Assembly: GCA_028826165.1 (NCBI GenBank)
Contig: JAPDFW010000071.1
Location: 186,001-250,000, forward strand
DNA: 64,000 nucleotides
Source of the DNA: Anaeramoeba ignava
Lineage: Eukaryota > Metamonada > Anaeramoebidae
Direction of reading: 5' to 3'
A model generated the notes under the pieces. The model saw nothing but the letters and a program-made list of their open reading frames with translations, was not told where the DNA came from and did not search any database. Of this stretch, positions 10,046 through 22,738 are shown in pieces. Both the position numbers and the translations under genes were made by a program. Every line of letters starts with the position of its first letter. Position 1 is the stretch's first letter.

Positions 10046-11804
10046 ATGGAATCAATTGTTTGTCCAATTTGTTTTGAAACATTTTCAAACGAAAAAAAAC
10101 CAATAATAATATGTGAACAAGGACATACAATTTGTCAAATTTGCTTAAAAGAAATGGATAGTTGTCCATTTTGTAGAAGTTCTTTTGAAAACTCTAAATT
10201 AATTATCAACAGACCTTTGTTATCAATAATCGAAGAGATGCAGAAGATATCTATTAAGACTATCCCAGTGATTCCGTTAGAGGAATTGGAAATTGAGTCT
10301 CAACCTTTCCAAATTAGTGATTTATCTTATATTTACAAAGCCAAATGGAGAAACTCTTTTTTTGCTCTTAAAAAATTACGAACTTTCGATATTGAAAAAA
10401 AAGACAAATTCAAAAACGAACTTAATTTGATTTTTGGACTAAATCATCCAAACTTGGTCCAAGTTCATGGAATATTTGAATTTGAAAATTCAATTGGGAT
10501 TTTAATGGATTTGTCAGAAGAAGGAAATTTAAAAGATAAAATTGCAAATTTGTCCTTTGAGGATTCTGTTAATTTTTCAATAGGGATTGTTCAAGGATTG
10601 GCCTTTTTGCATCGAAATGCAATCATTCATAGGTTTTTAAAGCCAGAAAATATCTTGATTCTTAAAAATCAACCCAGAATAACTGATTTTGGACTTTCCA
10701 AATTGTATCAACAAGAATCTGATAAAAAATCTCTTACTTTTTCAAATGTTTATATCGCTCCAGAAATTTTACAACACAAATACTCGTTTGATACTTCTTG
10801 TGATATTTATAGTTTGTCATTCATTTTATACCAAATTTTTAGTAAAGAAAAACTTGATGCTGAAAAATTTATAAGTGAGCAAAAAAAGCCAATAATCTCA
10901 AACAATTTTCCACGTGATTTGGCTCAATTAATTCAGAAAGGTTGGAGTAATGATCCAAAAAATCGGTGTTCTTTAAATGATTTTTTGAAATGTTTAGAAG
11001 AAATGAGATCTTTATTAAATCAAAGTAAATTTAATATTTTATTACAAAAGAAAACTTAAAAAATGATTTCAAAAAAAAAAATTATTAAATAGAAAACATT
11101 GAAGATGAAAAAAAATCTAAATCCCAAACTGGAGGTATAAATTTTTCTTAACAAACAAAAAAAAAAAAGAAATTAACAAATCAAAAATTAATCAAATTAT
11201 CAAGAATTTTTTGGAAGTATAATAGAATTTGAAAGAGATGAAAAAAAACCTGAATCACTTAGACGAAAAGAAGTAAGAATCATAATTTAAATTTAATTTA
11301 AATTTAAATTTAATTTATTTATTTAAATGAATAAAGAAAAAACATTCCAAAAAATCCAAGAAAATTTTTGGATTTGCAAAATTAGATTTTCAATCACCGA
11401 ATCAAACACATTTAACATTTTCAATTGGAGAAAAGATTGAAATTCTAAAGATTCTCCAAGATGGATGGGGAGAAGGGTTATTAGATGGGAAAGTAGGATT
11501 GATTCCATTAAATTTTCTTGAAATTATAGAAGAAGAAATTGATCAAAAAAATTGGAAACCAAGATCAGGACCAAAACCTGTTCAAGTAAAAATTCCACCA
11601 AAAATTTTTCCAGCTAAAGTTCTTTATAGACCTCCTAAATTAAAAATGAGAGCGATTCTTGATTTTAAAGGTGAAAATGGAGAATTAAGTTTTGAAGTTG
11701 GTGATATTGTTGAAGTTATTGAAAAAGATGATAGTGGTTGGTGGAAGGGTATGCTTAATGGAGTAACTGGAGTATTTCCAAATAGTTTTTTTGAGAAAAT
11801 TTAA
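10046..11804 (+). CDS. RING-pseudokinase with two SH3 domains
   Basis: Spliced model 10046-11024, 11093-11134, 11205-11272, 11361-11804 (510 aa). All introns are GT-AG (68, 70 and 88 nt) and all phases match. Residues 1-47 are a C3HC4 RING. Residues about 90-320 are a kinase fold with K109, DFG and APE, but the HRD aspartate is Phe (IHRFLKPEN, F197), so it is predicted to be catalytically dead. Two short exons encode an acidic/basic linker. The last exon encodes SH3-1 (FAKLDF, IGEKIEIL, DGWGEG, GLIPLNFLEII) and SH3-2 (RAILDF, VGDIVEVI, SGWWKG, GVFPNSFFEKI). The first donor, CAAA|GTAAAT, is at the same place and phase as CAAA|GTGAAT in the paralog at 4036. Retaining intron 1 would give a RING-kinase-only protein ending at 11059. 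A role as E3 ligase scaffold binding proline-rich partners is inferred. Confidence 0.75.
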
Positions 11805-12035
11805 TAATTTTATTTTTTTTTAACTTTTGATGAATAAATCAAAATTTTCTTCAAAATCAATTTGTTTTGATTTGAATTCTTATTCTTATTCTTTTATTAT
11901 TTGAAATCTTGATTTTGTTTTTAATTTTTAAGTAAAAAAAAAATGAGTTAAACTGATTCAATTAGAAAGAATCAGAAAAAAGTGAAAAAGAAAGATTTTT
12001 AAGAGAGATTTTTAAGAAAGATTTTTAGGAAAGAT

Positions 12036-15000
12036 TTAAAAGTGTGTTGTGATGACAGGAACTGAAGGAACAGTGCAAACACCACACATATTATTTGCTT
12101 GAGCCATTTTGCAATATCCTTTATCACCCCATAATTCACTCCAAGAATTTTTAATAATCCAAAATGGAGTTCCATCTTCTTCGCCCCAACCAACAAGCAA
12201 AACACCATGATCAAGTCCATCAAAATCACTGTGACAATCTTTACTTGAATAAATTCCACTTTGATAATAAACAAAGTCAAAATGTCCAGCATCAATTGCA
12301 ATAGCAAGTGGTCCATTTGCATATAACATTTCTTTTGTTAATTCAATATCTCCTGAAACTGAAACATTAAGATAGTGTGAAACTCCAATTTTTTGCATTG
12401 ATTTATCATATCCACAATAACTATCCATACAAAGATATGGATATAATTCTTCAGTTGTTAATCCATTTTGAGTCATCCAATCATAAGCTCCATACATCTT
12501 TTAAATTTTTATTATTATTTAAATTTAATTTTTAATTTTTGAATTTAATTTTTGAATTTAAAAAATTACCATTCCTCCTTCACATGCAGAATTACCTTCT
12601 GCCCAACTACATGCCATTAAAGCTTGTTCTGAAAATGTTTCCATTTTTCCTGTTGCTAAGAAATAAGCACCTATTTTTTTTTCCAAAAATTAAAAAAATT
12701 TGAATTAAAAATTTAGAAAATAAAATTGAGTTTTTTTTTACCTTCTGTTGCTCCTGTTGTTGCAAAAGACCAACAAGAACCACAAACACCTTGATCTTTA
12801 ACTAAAGAAACTGCACCATAATCCAACCAACTAAATGAATCAGGTAAATCTAAGTTTTGTCTTTGATAAGGAACAGCATTCTTAAGTTGAACATTAATTT
12901 CTGAATACTTTTTAGGAAGCATTAAAGATTTAAATTCTTCTAAAGTTAAATCTGCAAAATGATTTGGAGCCACTAAAATAAAATAAATTAAATTAAATTT
13001 TAAATTCAATAAATAATTAAATTTAAAAGAAAAATAACAAACATTTAAAAGAACGTTGAGAATTTAATTCATCAATTCTACGTAAATTTTCTTCATAGAT
13101 TAGTTTTCTTTTCTCATATTCGTTTCCTGTGTAATCTTTATTATATTCATTAACATAAGAATTAAATGAACGTGAATTTCTTAAACCTGAAACAAGAGCA
13201 CGAAGAGGAACAGGTGCAACTTTATCAGAATAAACAGTTTCAGTAGAATTACAAATAGGAGGAATATCATAACAGTTGGCATCATTAACATTTGGCTAAA
13301 AAATTATAAATAAAATTATAAATTAAATTATAAATTAAATTATAAATTAAATTATAAATAAAATTATAAATTAAATTATAAATTAAATATAAATTAAAAT
13401 ATAAAAAAAATTATAAATTAAATTATAAATAAAATTATAAAAAAAATTATAAATAAAATTATAAATTAAATTATAAATTAAATTATAAATAAAATTATAA
13501 AATTTAAAAATAAAATAAATAAAAATTATAAATTAAATTATAAATAAAATTATAAATAAAATTATAAATAAAATTATAAATAAAATTATAAATAAAATTA
13601 TAAATAAAATTATAAATTAAATTATAAATAAAATTATAAATAAAATTATAAATAAAATTATAAATTAAATTATAAATTAAATTATAAATAAAATTATAAA
13701 TAAAATATAAATAAAATTATAAATTAAATTATAAATTAAATTATAAATTAAAATTATAAATTAAAATTATAAATTAAAATATAAATAAAATTATAAATAA
13801 AATTATAAATTAAAATTATAAATTAAATTATAAATTAAATTATAAATAAAATTATAAATTAAAATTATAAATAAAATTATAAATAAAATTATAAATTAAA
13901 ATAAAATTATAAATAAAATTATAAATAAAATTATAAATTAAAATTATAAATAAAATTATAAATAAAATTATAAATTAAATTATAAATTAAATTATAAATA
14001 AAATTATAAATTAAATTATAAATAAATTAAATTATAAATAAAATTATAAATAAAATTATAAATTAAATTATAAATTAAATTATAAATAAAATTATAAATT
14101 AAATTATAAATAAATTAAATTATAAATAAAATTATAAATAAAATTATAAATAAATTAAAATTATAAAAAAAAAATAAATAAAATTATAAATTAAATTATA
14201 AATTAAAATTATAAATAAAAATTATAAATAAAATTATAAAATAAAATTATAAATAAAATTATAAATAAAATTATAAATAAAATTATAAATAAAATTATAA
14301 ATAAAATTATAAATAAAATAATAAATAAAAAAAAAATTATAAAATAAAATTATAAAATTAAATTATAAAATTAAATTATAAATAAAATTATAAATAAAAT
14401 TATAAATAAAATTATAAATTAAATTATAAATAAAATTATAAATAAAATTATAAATTAAATTATAAATTAAAATTATAAATTAAATTATAAATTAAATTAT
14501 AAATAAAATTATAAATAAAATTATAAATTAAATTATAAATAAAATTATAAATAAAATTATAAAATAAAAATTATAAATTAAAATAATAAAATAAAATTAT
14601 AAATAAAATTATAAATAAAAATTATAAATTAAATTATAAATAAAAATTATAAATAAAATTATAAATAAAATAATAAAAAAAAAATATAAATAAAATTATA
14701 AATAAAATTATAAATAAAAAAAAATAAAATTATAAATAAAATTATAAATAAAAATTATAAATAAAATTATAAATAAAATTATAAATAAAATTATAAAAAA
14801 TTAAATTATAAATAAAATTATAAATAAAATTATAAATAAAATTATAAATAAAATTATAAATAAATTATAAATAAAATTATAAATAAAAATATAAATAAAA
14901 TTATAAAAATAAAATTATAAATAAAATTATAAATAAAAATATAAATTAAATTATAAATTAAATTTATAAAAATAAAATTATAAAAAAATAAATTATAAAT

Positions 15001-17450
15001 AAAATTATAAATTAAATTATAAAATAAAATTATAAATAAAATTATAAATAAAATTATAAATAAAATTATAAATAAAATTATAAACAAAAATTATAAATAA
15101 AATTATAAAATAAAATTATAAATAAAATTTATAAATAAAATTATAAATAAAATTATAAATAAAATTATAAATAAAAATTATAAAATTAAAATTATAAATA
15201 AAAATTATAAATAAAATTATAAATAAAATTATAAATAAAATAAAAATTCTAAATTATAAATAAAAATTATAAATAAAATTATAAATAAAATTATAAATAA
15301 AATTATAAATAAAATATATAAATAAAATTATAAATAAAATTATAAATTAAAATTATAAATAAAAATTATAAATAAAATTATAAATAAAATTATAAATTAA
15401 AATTATAAATAAAAATTAAAATTATAAATTAAAATAATAAATAAAATTATAAATTAAAATTATAAATTAAATTATAAATAAAATTATAAATAAAATTATA
15501 AATAAAATTATAAATAAAATAAAATTTATAAATAAAATTATAAATAAAATTATAAATAAAATTATATAAATTAAAATTATAAATAAAATTATAAATTAAA
15601 TTATAAATTAAAATTATAAATTAAATTATAAATAAAATTATAAATTAAATTATAAATAAAATTATAAATTAAATTATAAATAAAATTATAAATAAAATTA
15701 TAAAATAAAATTATAAAAATTAAATTATAAATAAAAATTATAAATTAAAAATATAAATAAAATTATAAATAAAATTATAAATAAAAATTATAAATAAAAT
15801 TATAAATAAAATTATAAATTAAAAATAAATAAAATTATAAATAAATAAAATTATAAATTAAAATTATAAATAAAATTATAAATTAAAATTATAAATAAAA
15901 TTATAAATTAAATTATAAATTAAATTATAAATTAAATTATAAATTAAAATTATAAATTAAATTATAAATAAAATTATAAATTAAATTATAAATAAAATTA
16001 TAAATAAAATTATAAATTAAATTATAAATTAAATTATAAATTAAAATTAAATATAAAATATAAAAAAAAAAATTATAAATTAAATTATAAATAAAATTAT
16101 AAAAATTATAAATAAAATTATAAATTAAATTATAAATTAAATTATAAATTAAAATTATAAATTAAATTATAAATAAAATTATAAATAAAATTATAAATAA
16201 AATTATAAATAAAATTATAAATTAAATTATAAATAAAATTATAAATAAAAATTATAAATAAAATTATAAATTAAATTATAAATAAAATTATAAATAAAAT
16301 TATAAATAAAATTATAAATAAAATTATAAAATAAAATTATAAATTAAATTATAAATAAAATTATAAATAAAATTATAAATAAAATTATAAATTAAAATTA
16401 TAAATTAAATTATAAAATAAAATTATAAATTAAAATTATAAATTAAATTATAAATAAAATTATAAATAAAAATATAAATTAAATTATAAATAAAAATTAT
16501 AAATTAAATTATAAATAAAATTATAAATTAAAATTATAAATAAATTATAAATTAAATTATAAATAAAATTATAAATTAAATTATAAATTAAATTATAAAT
16601 AAAATTATAAATAAAAATATAAATTAAATTATAAATAAAATTATAAATAAAATTATAAATAAAAATATAAATTAAATTATAAATTAAATTATAAATAAAA
16701 TTATAAATTAAAATTATAAATTAAATTATAAATTAAATTATAAATAAAATTATAAATTAAATTATAAATAAAATTACAAATAAAAATATAAATAAAATTA
16801 TAAATAAAATTACCTCATAAGAATAATAATCTAAAATATAAATGTCATAATGACTATGGAACACAATATTATAACCATGAAGTAAATATCTAACAGGATT
16901 TCCATCAGCATCAGTATAAAAAGTATAAGAATTTGACTTATTATATTCAGTAATATTCATTTGCCAATAATAACAATGAATTCCACGAACAACACTTTCA
17001 CCCATATAAACCCAAGCAGAATCAGTAAGATTAGGCAAAACATTTGGGAGATTTGAGTCAACAGCAGTAGATGACGGTCCTGCATTCTGAAATATTGTGC
17101 AACCTTGATGGTCTTGCTGAATTCGTAATTCGTACGTTTTGTTCAAATCATCCCGAATTATATCTGTTCCTAAAGCTGTTGTAATATTCATTGAATAGTA
17201 ATCAACTCGTTCATGATCTGAATCTCCATCAAAATTAACAAGAATTGGTTCTGTTACGTTTCCATTTGGTATTTGCCAAATTCCTGTAACTCGGTACTAT
17301 TTGAATTTAAAATATTATTTTAATTTAAAAAATTTTTATTATTTTTATTTTATTTTTAAAAACCTTTGTTGGATAAACTGGTGGATTAATTCCAAATGTT
17401 GTAGAAAATAAAAGACAAAAAGTAAATGTTAATGCAAAAATTTTCAACAT
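12036..17450 (-). CDS. cfaD: Secreted papain-like cysteine protease, CfaD / 26-29-p type
   Basis: Six exons on the minus strand: 17364-17450, 16814-17296, 13043-13295, 12742-12972, 12570-12670, 12036-12497. The total is 1617 nt (538 aa), with GT-AG introns and consistent phases. The protein has a signal peptide ([20 protein letters not shown]), then a large N-terminal domain (about residues 30-190) typical of Dictyostelium counting-factor-associated protein D and insect 26/29-kDa proteinases. An I29-like propeptide ([20 protein letters not shown]) and a peptidase C1A domain follow. The catalytic residues are present: [10 protein letters not shown] (Cys), [11 protein letters not shown] (His) and IIKNSWS (Asn), plus SEQALMAC and GNSACEGG. 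It should be an active lysosomal or secreted protease. CfaD is known for cell-density sensing in Dictyostelium, which need not apply here. Intron 2 is 3518 nt of satellite; the other four are 67-72 nt. Confidence 0.85.
13296..16813 (-). repeat. 3.5-kb satellite intron (TTATAAATAAAA / TTATAAATTAAA)
   Basis: Hundreds of imperfect 11-12-nt units made of A and T only, with very rare G or C, fill the second intron of the CfaD-like gene. The donor is at 16812-16813 and the acceptor at 13296-13297. Open frames inside are repeat artefacts. Confidence 0.9.
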
Positions 17451-17499
17451 TTATTGAAAAAATTTGAAAAGAAAAAAATGAAAAAAAAAAATTAAAAAA

Positions 17500-17592
17500 A
17501 AAATTTTTGTTTTTGTTTTAAAATCAAAGTCAAAAAAAAAAAAAAACAATTTTGATCTTTTTTCTGCTTTTTTTCTTTTCATTTTTCAAAAA
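17500..17592 (+). promoter_or_regulatory. T-rich core promoter tract
   Basis: The tract TTTTGATCTTTTTTCTGC, then TTTCTTTTCATTTTTC, ends five bases before ATG 17593. It lies between divergent genes, the CfaD-like start being at 17450. Confidence 0.45.
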
Positions 17593-20500
17593 ATGGAAAA
17601 AAATTATCAATTAACTCTAAATTTAAAAGTTATTAAAGGAATAAATACTTTCCTAATTTCTCAAATCAAAGATCCAAATTGTTTTTTAGCAATTCAAGCA
17701 AAATTTAAATCACAAACAAAAGAATCTGAAACAATTCCAATTGAAATATCATCAAAAGAACAAGAAATTAACATTTCCTTTAATTTCTTTGGGAAAATGA
17801 ATGAAATTAAAAGAAATCCAGTCATTTTCACTTTTTTAATTAGATCTCAATTTGATCAAAAATGTTCCAAAATTGGAAACTTGGAAATTCTCTTTAATTA
17901 TAAAGACAATAACAAAAAGATATGGTATTCTTTTCAACCAAGAATTCTCTTTAATAATTTCTTGGTTGCAAATCAAGAAATTCCAAATTCTATTCATCTT
18001 CTTATTCATTCATTAAGATCAATTTCTCCAGAAAAAAAACCGCAAAATCTACAAATCCAAAAATGTTTTCTTTCTATCCTTTCTCTTTCCTTAAAAGATT
18101 CTTTTCCCCAAGAAATCAAATTTGCAGTTTTTCTTGATAAAAAAACCATTTTTGAATCAACAATTTTGGAAGAATCAACAAAATCAATCAAAACAACAAA
18201 ACCAATTGAAATTGGACTTGAAAACCCTAATCAGGATTTATCTCTTCTTTTTAAACTTTGCGAATCTGCTGATACAAAACATATTCTGGCTTCAGCTGTT
18301 TTTAATCTCAAAAAAAAATTGCAAAATCTCCAATATCAACATTCCAAATTTACTCTTGCTTTAAAAAATCAAACCCAGATCCAAATCCAACAAAGAGCCT
18401 TAGCTCATGTTTCTTTCAAAATTTCAAAACCTCAAACCCAAAGAAAAGATAGAATTCCCTCTTTTCCTTTTTCTTATCAAAAAATTCCAATTCAAAATCA
18501 AAACAGAAATCAATCCCAAAATGATCGAAAAATTCATAACCAAATCAAAAATAATCCTTTCCCAGAAAAGCAAGAAGAGATTATCAAGCAATTTACACTC
18601 TCAATCTCAATAGATAGAATTCGTATTTTAAACAAATCAATTTTCCAAAATCCAATTTTTATCAAATATAATTTAAGACTTTTTAGAAAAATTTTACCTA
18701 TTGTTCTTGGTCCTTTAAACATAGATATTGAGAAAGAAACTCAAATTCAAACTGGAAGAGCAGAATTCGATCTCAAATCAAGTGAAACAGAAGTTCTCAA
18801 AGAAATTTCGCAATCCCATCTTTTTCTTCAAATTTTTCATCAAGAAAAGCTTCTTGGAATAGGATCAATTATGTTTGAAGAAAGTTTCAAATCTTTATCC
18901 AATAGAAACAATTCTAATCCAATTTCTTATTCTTATTCCAAGTGGATTGCTTGTTGTTTAATTGAGAAACAGAATCCTTCAATAAATAGGACCTCCCTTC
19001 TTCAAATTTCTTTCCAATTTCAAGAGAAAATGATCCATGACAATTCAACAAAAATTTCATACAATAATTCTCCCAAAAAGGATCAAAAATTAATCTCTCC
19101 AATTCATTCAACAAATCAACCAAATCAAACAAATCAACAAAACTCTTCTCCTTTTCAAATGATCTCCAAAAATTTTGATTATTTGCATAAAAATATTGGA
19201 AATTATAATTTGGAAAAAGTTCAAAATATGATTTATTGGGAAATTAATTTATGGAAAGAAAGAGAAAATGAAATTTTAGAAAAAGAATTGAAAATCAAAT
19301 CCAAAAATTTCTTACTCAAAAAAGTCGTTCAATTTAGAACAAAAATCAATCCAGTTAAAACTAAACAGAAAAATCTAATTAATGAAATCGAAAGTCTTCA
19401 TTCCTTATTAGAATCAAAATTCAATGAATTTACAAATTTGATTCATTCTTTGAATATTTCCAAAATTGAAATTGGAAAAGAACTTGAAATGAAGGAAAAT
19501 GATCTCATTTCTCAATATGAAAAAAGTAAAGAAAATTATCAAGAAGAAAAATCAAGGGAAATTTTTAGAATTAAAACATCTTTCCAAAATTGGAAACAAT
19601 CCAAAAAATTGATCAAAGAAAAATCCAATTTAGTTGATCAATTAAAACAAGATCTGGGAATTTCAAAAGAAAAACAATTAAAATTAAATCTTGAAACAGA
19701 AAATTTGAAACAAAAAATAATTTCTCTAAAAGAAAAAATTGGAATTGAAAATGAAGAGAAAAAGAATTATTCAAATAAATTAGATTTAATTGATTTAAGA
19801 AGGAAAAATTTAGAAAATAATTTAAATCAAATTGAAAACAAATTTAAGAATTTAAATAATTTTAATCAAATCAATTAAATTTAGAAAATAATTTAAATCA
19901 AATTGAAAATAACAAATTTAAAAATTTAAATAATTTTAATCCAAATCAATTAAATTTAGAAAATAATTTAAATAATTTTAATCCAAATCAATCAAATTTA
20001 GAAAATAATTTAAATCAAATTGAAAACAAAAATTTAAGAATTTAAATAATTTTAATCCAAATCAATTAAATTTAGAAAATAATTTAAATCAAATTGAAAA
20101 TAACAAATTTAAAAATTTAAATAATTTTAATCCAAATCAATTAAATTTAGAAAATAATTTAAATCAAATTGAAAACAACAAATTTGGGAATTTAAATAAT
20201 TTTAATCCAAATCAATTAAATTTAGAAAATAATTTAAATCAAATTGAAAACAAATTTAAGAATTTAAATAATTTTAATTCAAATCAATTAAATTTAAAAA
20301 ATAATTTAAATCAAATTGAAAATAACAAATTTAAGAATTTAAATAATTTTAATCCAAATCAATTAAATTTAAAAAATAATTTAAATCAAATTGAAAATAA
20401 CAAATTTAAGAATTTAAATAATTTTAATCCAAATCAATCAAATTTAGAAAATAATCTAAATCAAATTGAAAATAACAAATTTAAGAATTTAAATAATTTT

Positions 20501-22646
20501 AATCTAAATCAATCAAATTTAGAAAATAATTTAAATCAAATTGAAAACAAAAAATTTAAGAATTTAAATAATTTTAATCAAAATCAATTAAATTTAGAAA
20601 ATAATTTAAATCAAATTGAAAATAACAAATTTAAGAATTTAAATAATTTTAATCCAAATCAATTAAATTTAGAAAATAATTTAAATCAAATTGAAAATAA
20701 CAAATTTAAGAATTTAAATAATTTTAATCCAAATCAATCAAATTTAGAAAATAATTTAAATCAAATTGAAAATAACAAATTTAAGAATTTAAATAATTTT
20801 AATCCAAATCAATTAAATTTAGAAAATAATTTAAATCAAATTGAAAATAACAAATTTAAGAATTTAAATAATTTTAATCCAAATCAATTAAATTTAGAAA
20901 ATAATTTAAATCAAATTGAAAATAACAAATTTAAGAATTTAAATAATTTTAATCCAAATCAATTAAATTTAGAAAATAATTTAAATCAAATTGAAAATAA
21001 CAAATTTAAGAATTTAAATAATTTTAATCCAAATCAATTTAAATCAAATTGAAAATAACAAATTTAAGAATTTAAATAATTTTAATCCAAATCAATTAAA
21101 TTTAGAAAATAATTTAAATCAAATTGAAAATAACAAATTTAAGAATTTAAATAATTTTAATCAAAATCAATTAAATTTAAAAAATAATTTAAATCAAATT
21201 GAAAACAAAAAATTTAAGAATTTAAATAATTTTAATCAAAATCAATTAAATTTAGAAAATAATTTAAATCAAATTGAAAATAACAAATTTAAGAATTTAA
21301 ATAATTTTAATCCAAATCAATCAAATTTAGAAAATAATCTAAATCAAATTGAAAACAAAAAATTTAAGAATTTAAATAATTTTAATCAAAATCAATTAAA
21401 TTTAGAAAATAATTTAAATCAAATTGAAAATAACAAATTTAAGAATTTAAATAATTTTAATTCAAATCAATTAAATTTAAAAAATAATTTAAATCAAATT
21501 GAAAAAAACAAATTTAAGAATTTAAATAATTTTAATTCAAATCAATTAAATTTAGAAAATAATTTAAATCAAATTGAAAATAACAAATTTAAAAATTTAA
21601 ATAATTTTAATCCAAATCAATCAAATTTAAAAAATAATTTAAATCAAATTGAAAAAAACAAATTTAAGAATTTAAATAATTTTAATCAAAATCAATTAAA
21701 TTTAGAAAATAATTTAAATCAAATTGAAAATAACAAATTTAAGAATTTAAATAATTTTAATCCAAATCAATTAAATTTAAAAAATAATTTAAATCAAATT
21801 GAAAAAAACAAATTTAAGAATTTAAATAATTTTAATCCAAATCAATTAAATTTAGAAAATAATTTAAATCAAATTGAAAACAAATTTAAGAATTTAAATA
21901 ATTTTAATTCAAATCAATTAAATTTAGAAAATAATTTAAATCAAATTGAAAATAAATTTAAGAATTTAAATAATTTTAATTCAAATCAATTAAATTTAGA
22001 AAATAATTTAAATCAAATTGAAAATAACAAATTTAAGAATTTAAATAATTTTAATCTAAATCAATTAAATTTAGAAAATAATTTAAATCAAATTGAAAAC
22101 AAAAAATTTAAGAATTTAAATAATTTTAATTCAAATCAATTAAATTTAAAAAATAATTTAAATCAAATTGAAAATAACAAATTTAAGAATTTAAATAATT
22201 TTAATCAAAATCAATTAAATTTAGAAAATAATTTAAATCAAATTGAAAATAACAAATTTAAGAATTTAAATAATTTTAATTCAGAAAATAATTTAAATCA
22301 AATTGAAAACAACAAATTTGGGAATTTAAATAATTTTAATCCAAATCAATTAAATTTAGAAAATAATTTAAATCAAATTGAAAACAAATTTAAGAATTTA
22401 AATAATTTTAATTCAAATCAATTAAATTTAGAAAATAATTTAAATCAAATTGAAAATAACAAATTTAAGAATTTAAATAATTTTAATCAAAATCAAATCT
22501 TTTTATTAGACAATTCCCTAATTTTGGATAAGGAAAAAATCAATAATTTGCAAAATCTAAAAATAGAACTTCTTCAAACAGGATTTTATTCAGAAAATGA
22601 AGAAATTATTCAACAAATTAATAATCAGATTTTAAACAAAAATTAA
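17593..22646 (+). CDS. CEP120-like C2/coiled-coil protein with minisatellite tail (frame-broken)
   Basis: Probable centriolar protein of the CEP120 type. The N-terminus (NYQLTLNLKVIKGINTF, FLAIQAKFKSQ, WYSFQPRI) resembles the first C2 domain of CEP120 in order and spacing. Another beta-rich C2-like segment starts at about residue 333 (FTLSISIDRIRILN). A coiled coil runs from about residue 550. The frame is intact from 17593 to 19878, then enters a 75-nt coding repeat (unit NLNNFNPNQLNLENNLNQ plus IENNKFK). Three lesions there net to the correct final frame: one base lost near 19866, one near 20029, and 17 nt lost near 21038. The terminal non-repeat segment 22495-22646 (FLLDNSLILDKEKINNLQN, then LKIELLQTGF) ends in TAA. 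The CEP120 assignment rests on remembered domain order and short similarities, so a generic C2/coiled-coil protein is possible. Confidence 0.55.
19815..22495 (+). repeat. 75-nt coding minisatellite (about 35 copies)
   Basis: The unit begins AATTTAAATAATTTTAATCC and encodes an Asn/Leu-rich heptad-like 25-mer. Variants of 72 and 75 nt keep the frame. Three copies carry non-triplet indels. The last unit joins smoothly onto a unique C-terminal coil, which supports the array being coding. Confidence 0.85.
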
Positions 22647-22659
22647 TAAGAAGGTAAAA

Positions 22660-22738
22660 AAGAAAAAAGTTGAAAAAATTGTTTTTTGCTTTTTTTTCTT
22701 TTCATTTTTTTTTCATTTTTTTCTTTCAAAAATATTTT
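22660..22738 (+). promoter_or_regulatory. T-rich core promoter tract
   Basis: The tract TTGTTTTTTGCTTTTTTTTC, then TTTTCATTTTTTTTTC, leads into TTTCAAAAATATTTT before ATG 22739. It shows both recurring words (GCTTTTT and CATTTTTT). It lies only 92 nt after the previous stop. Confidence 0.5.

Noticed and set aside
22670-22738. Start of the TPR protein upstream of 22739
   Set aside because: The upstream frame begins with TTG and encodes a Phe-rich run that is the T-rich promoter tract; ATG 22739 is the first methionine.
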